A stretch of 64,000 nucleotides of DNA from VRUE01 sp963704545 (GTDB lineage Bacteria; Actinomycetota; Thermoleophilia; Solirubrobacterales; 70-9): the NCBI GenBank assembly GCA_963704545.1, contig OY969915.1, positions 620,001 to 684,000 of the forward strand, in the 5' to 3' direction. Shown here one piece after another: positions 49,371 through 57,530 of the stretch (position 1 is its first letter; each line of letters starts with the position of its first letter). Under the pieces are notes generated by a model. It saw nothing but the letters and a program-made list of their open reading frames with translations. It ran no database searches and was not told the origin of the DNA. The position numbers and the translations under genes are program-made.

Positions 49371-50423
49371 TCAGCAGAGGCCCATGCGGAGCGCGCCAAT
49401 GACTTCGAGCATCGCCGTACGGGCGCTGGGGCAGATCGCGGTCAGGTTGGCGAAGCCGTGGATCAGGCCCGGGTGACGCTGCAGCGCCACCTTCACGCCC
49501 GCCTCGCGCATCCGCGACGCGTATACCTCGCCCTCGTCGCGCAGCGGGTCGAACCCGGCGGTGGCGACGTAGGCCGGAGGCAAGTCGGAGACGTCGGGTG
49601 CCCGCATCATCGAGATTCGCGGGTCGCTTTCGTCGCAGCCGTCGGGGATGTAGTGGCCCTCGAACCAGTCCATGTCGTTGCGGGTGAGCAGGAAGCCCTC
49701 GGCGAAGGTCTCGCGCGAGGCCTGACCGCCGACCGCATCGGTGACGGGGTAGAGGAGCAACTGCATCGCCGGTTGGGGCCCGTTGCCGCGCGTCTGCAGG
49801 CAGACCGCCGCCGCGAGGTTGCCCCCGGCGCTGTCGCCGCCGACCGCGATCCGCGCCGGGTCGGCGCCGAGCTCGCCCGCGTGCTCCGCGGCCCAGCCGA
49901 AGGCCGCGACTGCGTCCTCGACCGGGGCGGGGAACGGGTGCTCGGGGGCGAGACGGTAGTCGATCGAGAGCACCCGGCAGCCGCTGTGCTCGGCGAGGAA
50001 GCGACAGAGCCCGTCGTGCGTCTCCAGGTCGCCGATCACCCAGCCGCCGCCGTGGTAGTAGACGAGCAGCGGCTGCGGCGACCGCGGTGCGCCGAGTGCG
50101 ACGTAGAGGCGAGCGGGTATCTGGCCGGCCGGTCCCGGGATCGCCAGGTTCTCGACCCGGGCCATCGGCAGTGGCGGCCCGCTGACGACCGGGACTCCGG
50201 CCAGGTTCTCCGCTCGCGCCTGCTCGACCGTCCGCCCCTCGACCAGCGAGAACTCCCCTTCGAGGGCCGCCAGTCGCAGCAGCATCTGGATGTCGGGCGC
50301 CAGCTCCTGCCCGTCGAGCCTCGGTGGTTGGCCGAGGATCCGGCGCAGCGTGCGCGGCCGTAGGCCGCAGGCGCGGCGGGCGACCCAGTGCTGCACGCGG
50401 GGGGGAGGCTGTGGGGGTGCCAC
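49371..50423 (-). CDS. alpha/beta hydrolase (hormone-sensitive-lipase type)
   Basis: 350 residues from GTG 50423. Oxyanion motif YYHGGGWVIG near 140, nucleophile GDSAGGN near 210 and catalytic His in RHPGLIHGFANL near 318. It is an HSL-family carboxylesterase; substrate unknown. Divergent from the P450 gene, with a 141-base intergenic region that has no obvious operator. Confidence 0.93.
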   Translation of the reverse strand: MAPPQPPPRVQHWVARRACGLRPRTLRRILGQPPRLDGQELAPDIQMLLRLAALEGEFSLVEGRTVEQARAENLAGVPVVSGPPLPMARVENLAIPGPAGQIPARLYVALGAPRSPQPLLVYYHGGGWVIGDLETHDGLCRFLAEHSGCRVLSIDYRLAPEHPFPAPVEDAVAAFGWAAEHAGELGADPARIAVGGDSAGGNLAAAVCLQTRGNGPQPAMQLLLYPVTDAVGGQASRETFAEGFLLTRNDMDWFEGHYIPDGCDESDPRISMMRAPDVSDLPPAYVATAGFDPLRDEGEVYASRMREAGVKVALQRHPGLIHGFANLTAICPSARTAMLEVIGALRMGLC

Positions 50424-50564
50424 GGCGCCCGCAGGCTATGCGATGGACGGTCGCCTGGGAGTCACCTTTCGGTATCGAGCGGGCGGGTGGATCGACCGGT
50501 ACCGGATACGAGACGCATCTCACACGACCGGGCGGCCTTGCCACTAGCCTTTGGTGAAGGCGCG

Positions 50565-51905
50565 ATGGAGGCAGCGACCACACCCGCTCCGGGGCCGGCG
50601 ATCCGGGTTCCCGAGCGACGGCTGCCACCGGGGCCGCCGCTGCCGAAGCCGATCCAGACGGCGATCTGGTCGCGCCAGGCGAGGCGGGTGCTCTACGGCT
50701 GCCAGGACCGCTACGGCGACATGTTCACGATCCGCATCGCCTACGAAGGGACGTGGGTGATCCTCGCCGACCCGGAGGCGATCAAGCAGGTCTTCACCGG
50801 CGACCCCAAGGTCTTCCACGCCGGCGAGGGCAACGAAATCCTCGCCACGGTGCTGGGCCGGAACTCGCTTCTCGTCCTCGACGAGAAGCCGCACATGAGC
50901 CAGCGCAAGCTGCTGTTGCCTCCCTTCCACGGGGAGAGGATGCAGGGCTACGAGCAGGCGATGACCGAGATCGCCGAGCAGGAGATCGAGAGCTGGCCGC
51001 GCGGTGAGCCCTACGCGCTGCGGCCGCGGATGCAGGCGCTGACGCTCGAGATCATCCTCAACACGGTCTTCGGGGTGCGGGAGGGCGAGAGGCTGGCCGA
51101 GCTGCGCGAGGCCCTGCGCGAGTTCCTCGACCTGACGACCAATCCCGCGGCCCTCCTTCCCCTGTTGCTGATCGGACCCGAGCGGGTGCGCGGGTTTGGC
51201 CCCTTCCGCCGCCGCATCGACCGGGTCGACGGGCTGATCTACCGGGAGATAGCCGAGCGCCGCCGCGCCGAGGACCTGGAGGAGCGAGACGACGTTCTCT
51301 CGCTGCTCGTCGGCGCACGCCATGAGGACGGCAGCCCGATGAGCGACGAGGAGATGCGCGACGAGCTGCTCACGCTTCTGGTCGCCGGCCACGAGACGAC
51401 GGCGACCTCGCTCTCCTGGGCGGTGGAGCGGCTCTCCCGCCACCCCGAGAAGCTCGACCGCCTTCGCAGCGACGTCGAGGATGGCCACGACGCGTACCTG
51501 ACCGCGACGATCCAGGAGACGCTGCGCCTGCGCCCGGTCATCTCCCTGGTCCTGCGCAAGCTCACCGAGCCGGTCGAGATCGGCGGCTACGAGCTCCCGG
51601 CCGGCGTCTCGGTCGCCCCCTGCGTCTACCTCGTTCACCGCAACCCCGAGGTCTACCCCGAGCCCCAGCGCTTCCTCCCCGAGCGCTTCCTCGACAACCC
51701 GCCCGGCACCTACACCTGGATCCCCTTCGGCGGCGGCGTCCGCCGCTGTCTCGGTGCCTCCTTCGCCCAGTTCGAGATGGCCGTCGTTCTCCGCGAGCTG
51801 GTCAAGCGCCACCAGATCCGCCCGGCCAACCCGAAGTCAGAGCGGATCTTCCGTCGCGCGATCACCGAGACCCCGCGTCACAACGCCGAGGTCATCCTCA
51901 GCTAG
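50565..51905 (+). CDS. cytochrome P450
   Basis: 446 residues from ATG 50565. I-helix LVAGHETTATS with Glu277/Thr278, ExxR in QETLRLRPVI, and heme signature FGGGVRRCLGAS with Cys395. The N-terminus lacks a membrane anchor, as usual for bacterial P450s. No ferredoxin or reductase gene is adjacent. It is divergent from the esterase. A long hairpin follows its stop. Confidence 0.96.
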   Translation: MEAATTPAPGPAIRVPERRLPPGPPLPKPIQTAIWSRQARRVLYGCQDRYGDMFTIRIAYEGTWVILADPEAIKQVFTGDPKVFHAGEGNEILATVLGRNSLLVLDEKPHMSQRKLLLPPFHGERMQGYEQAMTEIAEQEIESWPRGEPYALRPRMQALTLEIILNTVFGVREGERLAELREALREFLDLTTNPAALLPLLLIGPERVRGFGPFRRRIDRVDGLIYREIAERRRAEDLEERDDVLSLLVGARHEDGSPMSDEEMRDELLTLLVAGHETTATSLSWAVERLSRHPEKLDRLRSDVEDGHDAYLTATIQETLRLRPVISLVLRKLTEPVEIGGYELPAGVSVAPCVYLVHRNPEVYPEPQRFLPERFLDNPPGTYTWIPFGGGVRRCLGASFAQFEMAVVLRELVKRHQIRPANPKSERIFRRAITETPRHNAEVILS

Positions 51906-51911
51906 AACGCC

Positions 51912-52017
51912 CTGAGGGCGTAGGACCAAGCGGGGGAGTGCACGCGGCGGAGCGACAGTGCTCTGCACGGCGCGCAGCCGCGGGTGCTTCCCCGCGCAGT
52001 GTGTCCTACGCCCTCAG
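51912..52017. terminator. long bidirectional hairpin between P450 and nrdJ
   Basis: Outer arms 51912-51925 and 52004-52017 (CTGAGGGCGTAGGA and its exact complement). Inside, 51930-51948 and 51977-51995 pair again with few mismatches. It lies between convergent stops and its right arm extends into the nrdJ stop codon region, so it probably ends both transcripts. Confidence 0.75.
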
Positions 52018-54809
52018 CCGCAGCCGGTGTTGTTGCCGCACGACGAGCACGTGTAGCAGGACCCGGTCCGCTGCATCATCCCTCCGCACTGCTCGCAGGC
52101 GGGGCCGAGGTCGAGGCCGGACATCTTGGCGGGGACCACAGGTGGGGTTTCGGTGAAGGCTGCCGCGGCCGGCACGGGCTTGGAGTGGCCGTTGCCTCCG
52201 TTCCCGCCGTTGGCCGGGCCGGCGGTGCCGCCGCTGGTGTCGATCCCGAGGCCGAGCTGGGTCGTCTCGGCATCCCGTTTGGCCCGCACCTCGGGGGTGA
52301 GGATGCCGAGGTCCTCGAGCGTGTCGGTGTCGTCGATGAAGCGGCTGCCGAGCCAGCGCATGATGTAGTCGGGCATCGACTTGGCGAAGGGGATCTCCGG
52401 GTTGCCGGTGATTCCCTCCGGCTCGAAGCGCATGTAGCTGAACTTGCGCACGAAGTCTTCGAGCGGCACGCCGTACTGCAGGCCCAGCGAGATCGCCGTG
52501 GCGAAGGCATTGAGCAGCCCGCGCATCGTCGAGCCCTCCTTGCCGATGTCGGTGAGGAAGATCTCGCCGACGGTGCCATCGTCGTACTTGCCGGCGGTGA
52601 TGTAGCCCTCGTGGCCGGCGATTGAGAACTTGTGGGTGATCGACTCGCGCTCGCGCGGCATCCGCTTGCGCTCCGGCGGCAGCACGACGACCTCCTCCGC
52701 TCCCTTTTCCTCCTGGGCGTCGGTGCGCAGCGCCTGCGCGGTCTTGGAGCCGTCGCGGTAGATCGCCAGCGCCTTGAGGCCGCCCTTCCAGCCGCGCGTG
52801 TAGGCGTCGGCGATGTCCTCGATCGTGGCGCTCTGCGGCAGGTTCACCGTCTTGGAGATCGCGCCGGAGATGAAGGGCTGCGTCGCCGCCATCATGTCGA
52901 TGTGGCCGGTGTGGGAGATCGCCCGCTCTCCCACCGCGACGTCGAAGACCGGCAGGTGCTCGTCCTTGAGGCCGGGCGCGCCGATGATCGTCGCGTTCTC
53001 GGCGATGTGGGCGTCGATCTGCTCGACCTGCGGCTCGGCGTAGCCGAGCGTGCGCAGCGCCAGCGGCACCGATTTGTTGACGATCGTCATCTGCCCGCCG
53101 CCGACCAGCTCCTTGAACTTGACCAGCGAGAAGTCGGGCTCGATCCCGGTCGTGTCGCAATCCATCAGGAAGCTGATCGTGCCGGTCGGCGCCAGCACCG
53201 TCGCCTGCGCGTTGCGGTAGCCGTGCTCCTCGCCGAGCTCGACCGCTTCGTCCCAGGACCGCTGCGCCGCCTCGAGCAGCTCGCCCTTGATCCCGGTCGA
53301 GTCGATGTCGTAGGAGGCGTCGCGGTGCATCCGCATCACGCCGTTGTGCGGCTCGCGATTGCGCTCGTACTCCTCGTAGGGCCCGGTCGCCCCGGCGGCG
53401 ATCAGCGCCGACTGGCGGTAGGCGCGGCCCGTCATCAACGCCGTGATCGCGGCGGCGACGTTGCGGCCCTCCTCGGAGTCGTAGGGCAGCCCGTCGGACA
53501 TCAGCAGCGCGCCGAGGTTGGCGTAGCCGAGCCCGAGCTGGCGGAACTTGTTCGCGTTCTCGGAGATCTCCTCGGTCGGGTAGCTGGAGAAGCCGACGAC
53601 GATCTCCTGGGCGAGGAAGACGATGTCGACCGCGTGCTCGAACTCCTCGGCGTCGAAGCTGCCGTCAGGGCGGCGGAATTTCATCAGGTTGAGCGAGGCC
53701 AGGTTGCAGGCCGAGTCGTCGACGTGCATGTACTCGCTGCACGGGTTGGAAGCGTTGATCCGACCCGACTCCGGGCAGGTGTGCCAGCGGTTGATGATCG
53801 TGTCGTACTGGACGCCCGGATCGGCGCAGCGCCAGGCCGCGTCGGCGATCTGGTTCATCAGCTCGCGTGCGTCGAGCGTCTTCACCGTCGCGCCGTCGGT
53901 GCGCGCGGTCAGGTGCCAGTCCTCGCCGGCCTCCACCGCCTCCATGAAGTCGTCGCTGACCCGCACCGAGTTGTTGGCGTTCTGGTACTGGATCGAGGTG
54001 AAGCCCTCGCCGTCGATCGACATGTCGAAGCCGGCGTCGCGCAGCGCCTCGGCCTTCTTCTCCTCGTCGGCCTTGCACCAGATGAAGTGCTCGATGTCCG
54101 GATGGTCGACGTCGAGCACGACCATCTTGGCCGCCCGTCGCGTCTTGCCGCCGGACTTGATCGTGCCCGCCCAGGAGTCGGCGCCGCGCATGAAGCTGAC
54201 CGGGCCGCTCGCGGTGCCGCCCTTGGCCAGCTGCTCCATCGAGCCGCGGATGTTGGAGAGGTTGATCCCCGAGCCGGAGCCACCGCGGAAGATCTTGCCC
54301 TCCTTGGTGTTCCAGGCGAGGATCGAGTCCATGTTGTCTTCGACGCTGAGGATGAAGCAGGCCGAGCACTGCGGGCGCTCCTCGAAGCCGACGTTGAACC
54401 AGACCGGCGAGTTGAAGGCCGCCTTCTGGTTGAGCAGGATCGAGGTCAGCTCGGCCTCGAAGGCGTCGGCGTCCTCGTCGGAGGCGAAGTAGCCGCCCTC
54501 GCGTCCCCACTCGGAGATCGTCCCCGCGACGCGGCCGATCATCTGTTTCACCGAGGACTCGCGCTCCTCGCTGCCGAGCTGCCCGCGGAAGTACTTCTGG
54601 GCGACGATGTTGGTCGCGTTCTGCGACCAGCTCCTGGGGAACTCGACCCCGCGCTGCTCGAAGGCCGGGCTCTCGGGGTTGCCGATCACGGCATCGCGCG
54701 TCTCCCACTCGATCTCGTCGAAGGGATGGGTCCCGGCGGTCGAAAATCTGCGCTCGACCGAGAGGCCCTGCAGACCGGACTGGGCGGTGCTGGTGGCGGT
54801 CTTGGACAT
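52014..54809 (-). CDS. nrdJ: B12-dependent ribonucleoside-diphosphate reductase
   Basis: 931 residues from ATG 54809. Class II reductase: makes deoxyribonucleotides using adenosylcobalamin, independent of oxygen. Signatures: an N-terminal NATNIVAQKYFRGQLGSEE, the loop KNPCSEYMHVDDSACNLASL-like (NPCSEYMHVD, then ACNLASLNL) with an active-site Cys, and a C-terminal CEQCGG...CYTCSSCGNNTGC cysteine cluster. No cobalamin riboswitch was seen upstream; the gene's promoter region is shared with the divergent hemolysin-III-like gene. Confidence 0.96.
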   Translation of the reverse strand: MSKTATSTAQSGLQGLSVERRFSTAGTHPFDEIEWETRDAVIGNPESPAFEQRGVEFPRSWSQNATNIVAQKYFRGQLGSEERESSVKQMIGRVAGTISEWGREGGYFASDEDADAFEAELTSILLNQKAAFNSPVWFNVGFEERPQCSACFILSVEDNMDSILAWNTKEGKIFRGGSGSGINLSNIRGSMEQLAKGGTASGPVSFMRGADSWAGTIKSGGKTRRAAKMVVLDVDHPDIEHFIWCKADEEKKAEALRDAGFDMSIDGEGFTSIQYQNANNSVRVSDDFMEAVEAGEDWHLTARTDGATVKTLDARELMNQIADAAWRCADPGVQYDTIINRWHTCPESGRINASNPCSEYMHVDDSACNLASLNLMKFRRPDGSFDAEEFEHAVDIVFLAQEIVVGFSSYPTEEISENANKFRQLGLGYANLGALLMSDGLPYDSEEGRNVAAAITALMTGRAYRQSALIAAGATGPYEEYERNREPHNGVMRMHRDASYDIDSTGIKGELLEAAQRSWDEAVELGEEHGYRNAQATVLAPTGTISFLMDCDTTGIEPDFSLVKFKELVGGGQMTIVNKSVPLALRTLGYAEPQVEQIDAHIAENATIIGAPGLKDEHLPVFDVAVGERAISHTGHIDMMAATQPFISGAISKTVNLPQSATIEDIADAYTRGWKGGLKALAIYRDGSKTAQALRTDAQEEKGAEEVVVLPPERKRMPRERESITHKFSIAGHEGYITAGKYDDGTVGEIFLTDIGKEGSTMRGLLNAFATAISLGLQYGVPLEDFVRKFSYMRFEPEGITGNPEIPFAKSMPDYIMRWLGSRFIDDTDTLEDLGILTPEVRAKRDAETTQLGLGIDTSGGTAGPANGGNGGNGHSKPVPAAAAFTETPPVVPAKMSGLDLGPACEQCGGMMQRTGSCYTCSSCGNNTGCG

Positions 54810-54940
54810 CGAACTTCTCCTCTCGCGGCGGCTTTTAGGGGGAGCTGCCCAGGATCGTTGTCGAGTCGGACGTACTTTGTTGCGTGCGACCCCGCAATTG
54901 CCGCAAACTTCGCTCCATCTCCCTCTATGGTGACAAGACG

Positions 54941-55645
54941 ATGAAGCGGGCAAAGGCAGTCGAGAAGGCCGAATCTGCAAAGGAAGTTGCGGCAGAGGCG
55001 ATAGCCGCCGTCAAGCCGAGGCTGCGCGGCGTCTCCCACGAGTGGGCCTTCTTCGTCTCACTCTTCCTCGGCGCCGGGTTGATCGTCGCCGCCGAGACGC
55101 CGGAGGCGACCTTCGCCGTCGCGATCTACGCGGTCAGCCTCTCCGCCCTGCTCGGCACCAGCGCCCTCTACCACCGGGTCAACTGGAAGCGACCCGACGT
55201 GCGCCGCTGGATGCGCCGGCTGGATCACTCGATGATCTTCTTCCTCATCGCTGGGACCTACACACCGTTCGCCCTGCTTGCCCTCGATGGTCCGCTCGCC
55301 GACGCGATCCTGGTCGTCGTCTGGATCGGGGCGATCGCCGGCGCGGTGGTCGAGATGGTCTGGATCGACCACCCCAAATGGGTCGCCGCCGTGATCTACA
55401 TGTCGCTCGGCTGGGTCGCCGCGGTCGCCTTCCCCGGGCTGTGGAGCGAGATGGGAGAGACGGGCACACTCCTGGTAGCCGTCGGCGGGCTCCTCTACAC
55501 GGCCGGCGCCGTCGTCTACGCGACCCAGCGCCCCGACCCCAACCCGCGCGTCTTCGGCTACCACGAGGTCTTCCACCTCCTCGTCATCGCAGCAGCGGCA
55601 GCCCACTTCGCCGCCGTGGCTTTTTTCGCTCTCCCGGCCGCCTGA
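54941..55645 (+). CDS. hemolysin III family membrane protein
   Basis: 234 residues from ATG 54941. Seven membrane segments; the conserved pattern of the PAQR/HlyIII family is present: SHEWAFFVSLFLGAG (first helix), SALYHRVNWKR, RRLDHSMIFFLIAGTYTPF and a C-terminal YHEVFHLLVIAAAAAHF with the metal-binding His residues. Function is unclear for most bacterial members (membrane-homeostasis role suspected). Confidence 0.92.
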   Translation: MKRAKAVEKAESAKEVAAEAIAAVKPRLRGVSHEWAFFVSLFLGAGLIVAAETPEATFAVAIYAVSLSALLGTSALYHRVNWKRPDVRRWMRRLDHSMIFFLIAGTYTPFALLALDGPLADAILVVVWIGAIAGAVVEMVWIDHPKWVAAVIYMSLGWVAAVAFPGLWSEMGETGTLLVAVGGLLYTAGAVVYATQRPDPNPRVFGYHEVFHLLVIAAAAAHFAAVAFFALPAA

Positions 55646-55652
55646 ACACCGC

Positions 55653-55699
55653 TTCCGGTGCGCTTTATCCCCTCATAACGGGGTAAAGGCGCACCGGAA
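55653..55699. repeat. TTCCGGTGCG-family inverted repeat, copy 2
   Basis: The arms 55653-55672 and 55680-55699 pair over 17 of 20 positions plus one G.T; they begin TTCCGGTGCGC. It lies between convergent genes, seven bases after the hemolysin-III stop. Confidence 0.85.
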
Positions 55700-55703
55700 C
55701 GAT

Positions 55704-56456
55704 TCAGGCCAGCGTTGCCGCTGCCCGCTCTTTGGCGGCCTCGATCAGGGCCAGCAGCTCGGTCTCGCGGTCCTCGCGGATCAGCGTCACCGGGTCGGGG
55801 TCGCCGTTGACGATCCCCTCGAAGAACTCCTTACGGTCCTGGTAGGTCGGCAGCGTCCCCTTGGCCCAGCCGCGGGCGTCGTTGAGGACCACGGCCAGTC
55901 GCGCGTACTCCTCGCCGAACAGCTCGGAGATCTCGCGCTTCATCCGCTTCGCCAGCGCCGGAGAGGCGCCGGCGGTGGAGATCGCGATCGCCAGCGGGCC
56001 GGTGCGCACGATCGCCGGCAGGATGAAGTTGCACAGCGGCGGCACGTCGACGACGTTGACCAGCATCGCCCGTTTCTCGGCGTCGTCGAAGACGCCGATG
56101 TTGACCTCGGTGTCGTCGGTCGCGGCGATGACCATGAAGACGCCCTCGAGGTCGGCGGCGCCCGCGTAGGCCCGCTTCTCCCACTCGATCGACCCCTCCG
56201 CTGCGAGGCTCTCCAGCTCGGGGTGGGCGACCGGCGCGATCAGGGTCACGCCGGCGTCGCAGGCGAGCAGCCCCTCGACCTTCTCCAACCCGATGTCGCC
56301 GCCGCCGACGACCAGGCAGCGCCGCCCCTTCAGCTTCAGGCAGGCGATGTAGAAGGGCGTCTCGAGCATGTCGCGCACGCACGACTGGTCGCAGATCCCC
56401 TTACGCAGTTGGCAGACGCACTCCTTGCCGGCATAGGCCTGGGCGGGCATGCCCAA
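55704..56456 (-). CDS. precorrin-2 dehydrogenase / sirohydrochlorin-type enzyme
   Basis: 250 residues. Siroheme synthesis branch: oxidises precorrin-2 with NAD. From about residue 35: FYIACLKLKGRRCLVVGGGDIG gives the dinucleotide fold, then VMVIAATDDTEVNIGV-like VFMVIAATDD, and LVNVVDVPPLCNFILPAIV, and GPLAIAISTAGASPALAKRM, all as in CysG N-terminal domains and Met8. The first 34 residues are an unusual Cys-rich extension (ECVCQLRKGICDQSCVRD). No uroporphyrinogen methyltransferase is fused. Confidence 0.9.
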   Translation of the reverse strand: MGMPAQAYAGKECVCQLRKGICDQSCVRDMLETPFYIACLKLKGRRCLVVGGGDIGLEKVEGLLACDAGVTLIAPVAHPELESLAAEGSIEWEKRAYAGAADLEGVFMVIAATDDTEVNIGVFDDAEKRAMLVNVVDVPPLCNFILPAIVRTGPLAIAISTAGASPALAKRMKREISELFGEEYARLAVVLNDARGWAKGTLPTYQDRKEFFEGIVNGDPDPVTLIREDRETELLALIEAAKERAAATLA

Positions 56457-56480
56457 AGCCTAGTGATCGACGAAAACTGC

Positions 56481-56531
56481 CCAGGTGCAACGTTTTACGG
56501 CTCCCCCAGCGCCACAAAACGTTGCACCTGG
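56481..56531. repeat. AGGTGCAACG-family inverted repeat, copy 2
   Basis: CCAGGTGCAACGTTTT (56481-56496) and its exact complement (56516-56531), 16 bp, loop of 19 bases. It shares AGGTGCAACG with copy 1 at 42969 and lies between two minus-strand genes: upstream of the precorrin-2 dehydrogenase start (24 bases from 56456) and 13 bases beyond the epimerase stop. Confidence 0.83.
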
Positions 56532-56544
56532 TGGGTGTGCGGCG

Positions 56545-57477
56545 TCAGATGGAGTCGAGCGTCAGGCGGAGGCCCTCTTCAAGGCCGGTCTGCGCGCTCC
56601 AGCCCAGCTCGCGCTCGGCGCGCGCCGGGTCGATCGAAATCCGCTGAACCTCGCCTGTGCGGGCGGGGGCGAGCTCGGGATCGAAGTTCTCGACGCTGCC
56701 CAGCTCGCCGAGCAGGCGGGCCAGCTCGAGGACGTCGGTCTCGATGCCGGTGCCCACGTTGATCGGACCGGTCGCCTCGGACTCCGCTGCCGCGATCGCC
56801 GCGGCGACCACGTCGCCCACATATATGTAGTCGCGGGTCTGCGTGCCGTCGCCGAACACGGTCGGGCGCTCGCCAACGCGCAGCCGTCCGCAGAAGATCG
56901 CGATCACGCCGGCCTCGCCGAGCGGGTCCTGGCGGGGGCCATAGACGTTGCCCAGGCGCAGGGCGACGCTGGAGAGACCGTAGAGACGCTCGTACAGGGC
57001 CAGATAACCCTCGCCGGCAAACTTGCTCTGGCCATAGGCGGAGAGCGGTTCGACCGGGGAGTCCTCGCCCAGGGGCAACGTCTTGCCCTCGCCCTCGCCG
57101 TAGATCGCGCCGCCGGTCGAGACGAAGACGACCCGTCGGGAGCCTCCCCCGCGCGCCGCCTCGAGCACGTTGGCGGTGCCGCCGACGTTGATCGAGGCAT
57201 CGAAGGCCGGGTCGGCAATCGACTTGCGCACGTCGATCTGCGCGGCGAGGTGGAAGACCACCTCCGGGCGCTCGCGGCCGGCCAGCTCTTCCATCGCGGA
57301 GCGGTCGCGGATGTCGGCCTCGACCAGCGTTGCACCGTTCGCAAGCGCTCCGTCGAGGTTCTCGCGCCGCCCGGTCGAGAGGTCGTCGACGACCGTCACC
57401 TCCTCGCCCCGAGCCAACAGCGCGTCGACCAGGCTGGAGCCGATGAAGCCCGCGCCGCCTGTCACCAGTGCCTTCAT
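56545..57477 (-). CDS. NAD-dependent epimerase/dehydratase (SDR extended, sugar nucleotide)
   Basis: 310 residues. GGAGFIGSSLVDALL cofactor loop at residues 7-21, VVDDLSTGRRENL, VVFHLAAQIDVR, FVSTGGAIYGE, then YGQSKFAGEGYL (YxxxK) and RLGNVYGPRQDP. Typical of UDP-glucose 4-epimerase/dTDP-glucose dehydratase relatives in cell-wall sugar synthesis. The exact substrate is not predictable. Divergent from topA with a 53-base gap. Confidence 0.9.
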   Translation of the reverse strand: MKALVTGGAGFIGSSLVDALLARGEEVTVVDDLSTGRRENLDGALANGATLVEADIRDRSAMEELAGRERPEVVFHLAAQIDVRKSIADPAFDASINVGGTANVLEAARGGGSRRVVFVSTGGAIYGEGEGKTLPLGEDSPVEPLSAYGQSKFAGEGYLALYERLYGLSSVALRLGNVYGPRQDPLGEAGVIAIFCGRLRVGERPTVFGDGTQTRDYIYVGDVVAAAIAAAESEATGPINVGTGIETDVLELARLLGELGSVENFDPELAPARTGEVQRISIDPARAERELGWSAQTGLEEGLRLTLDSI

Positions 57478-57530
57478 TGGGCGGCGATCCTACAGGCGCC
57501 GCCCAGCGCCCCTGCTACCCTCGCCGCCCC

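Noticed and set aside
54810..54940. Cobalamin riboswitch upstream of nrdJ
   Set aside because: The 131-base leader shows no recognisable B12-box or multi-stem arrangement.
52632..54944. Long plus-strand reading frame opposite nrdJ
   Set aside because: Same shadow effect; composition is that of an antisense frame and nrdJ signatures fill the minus strand.
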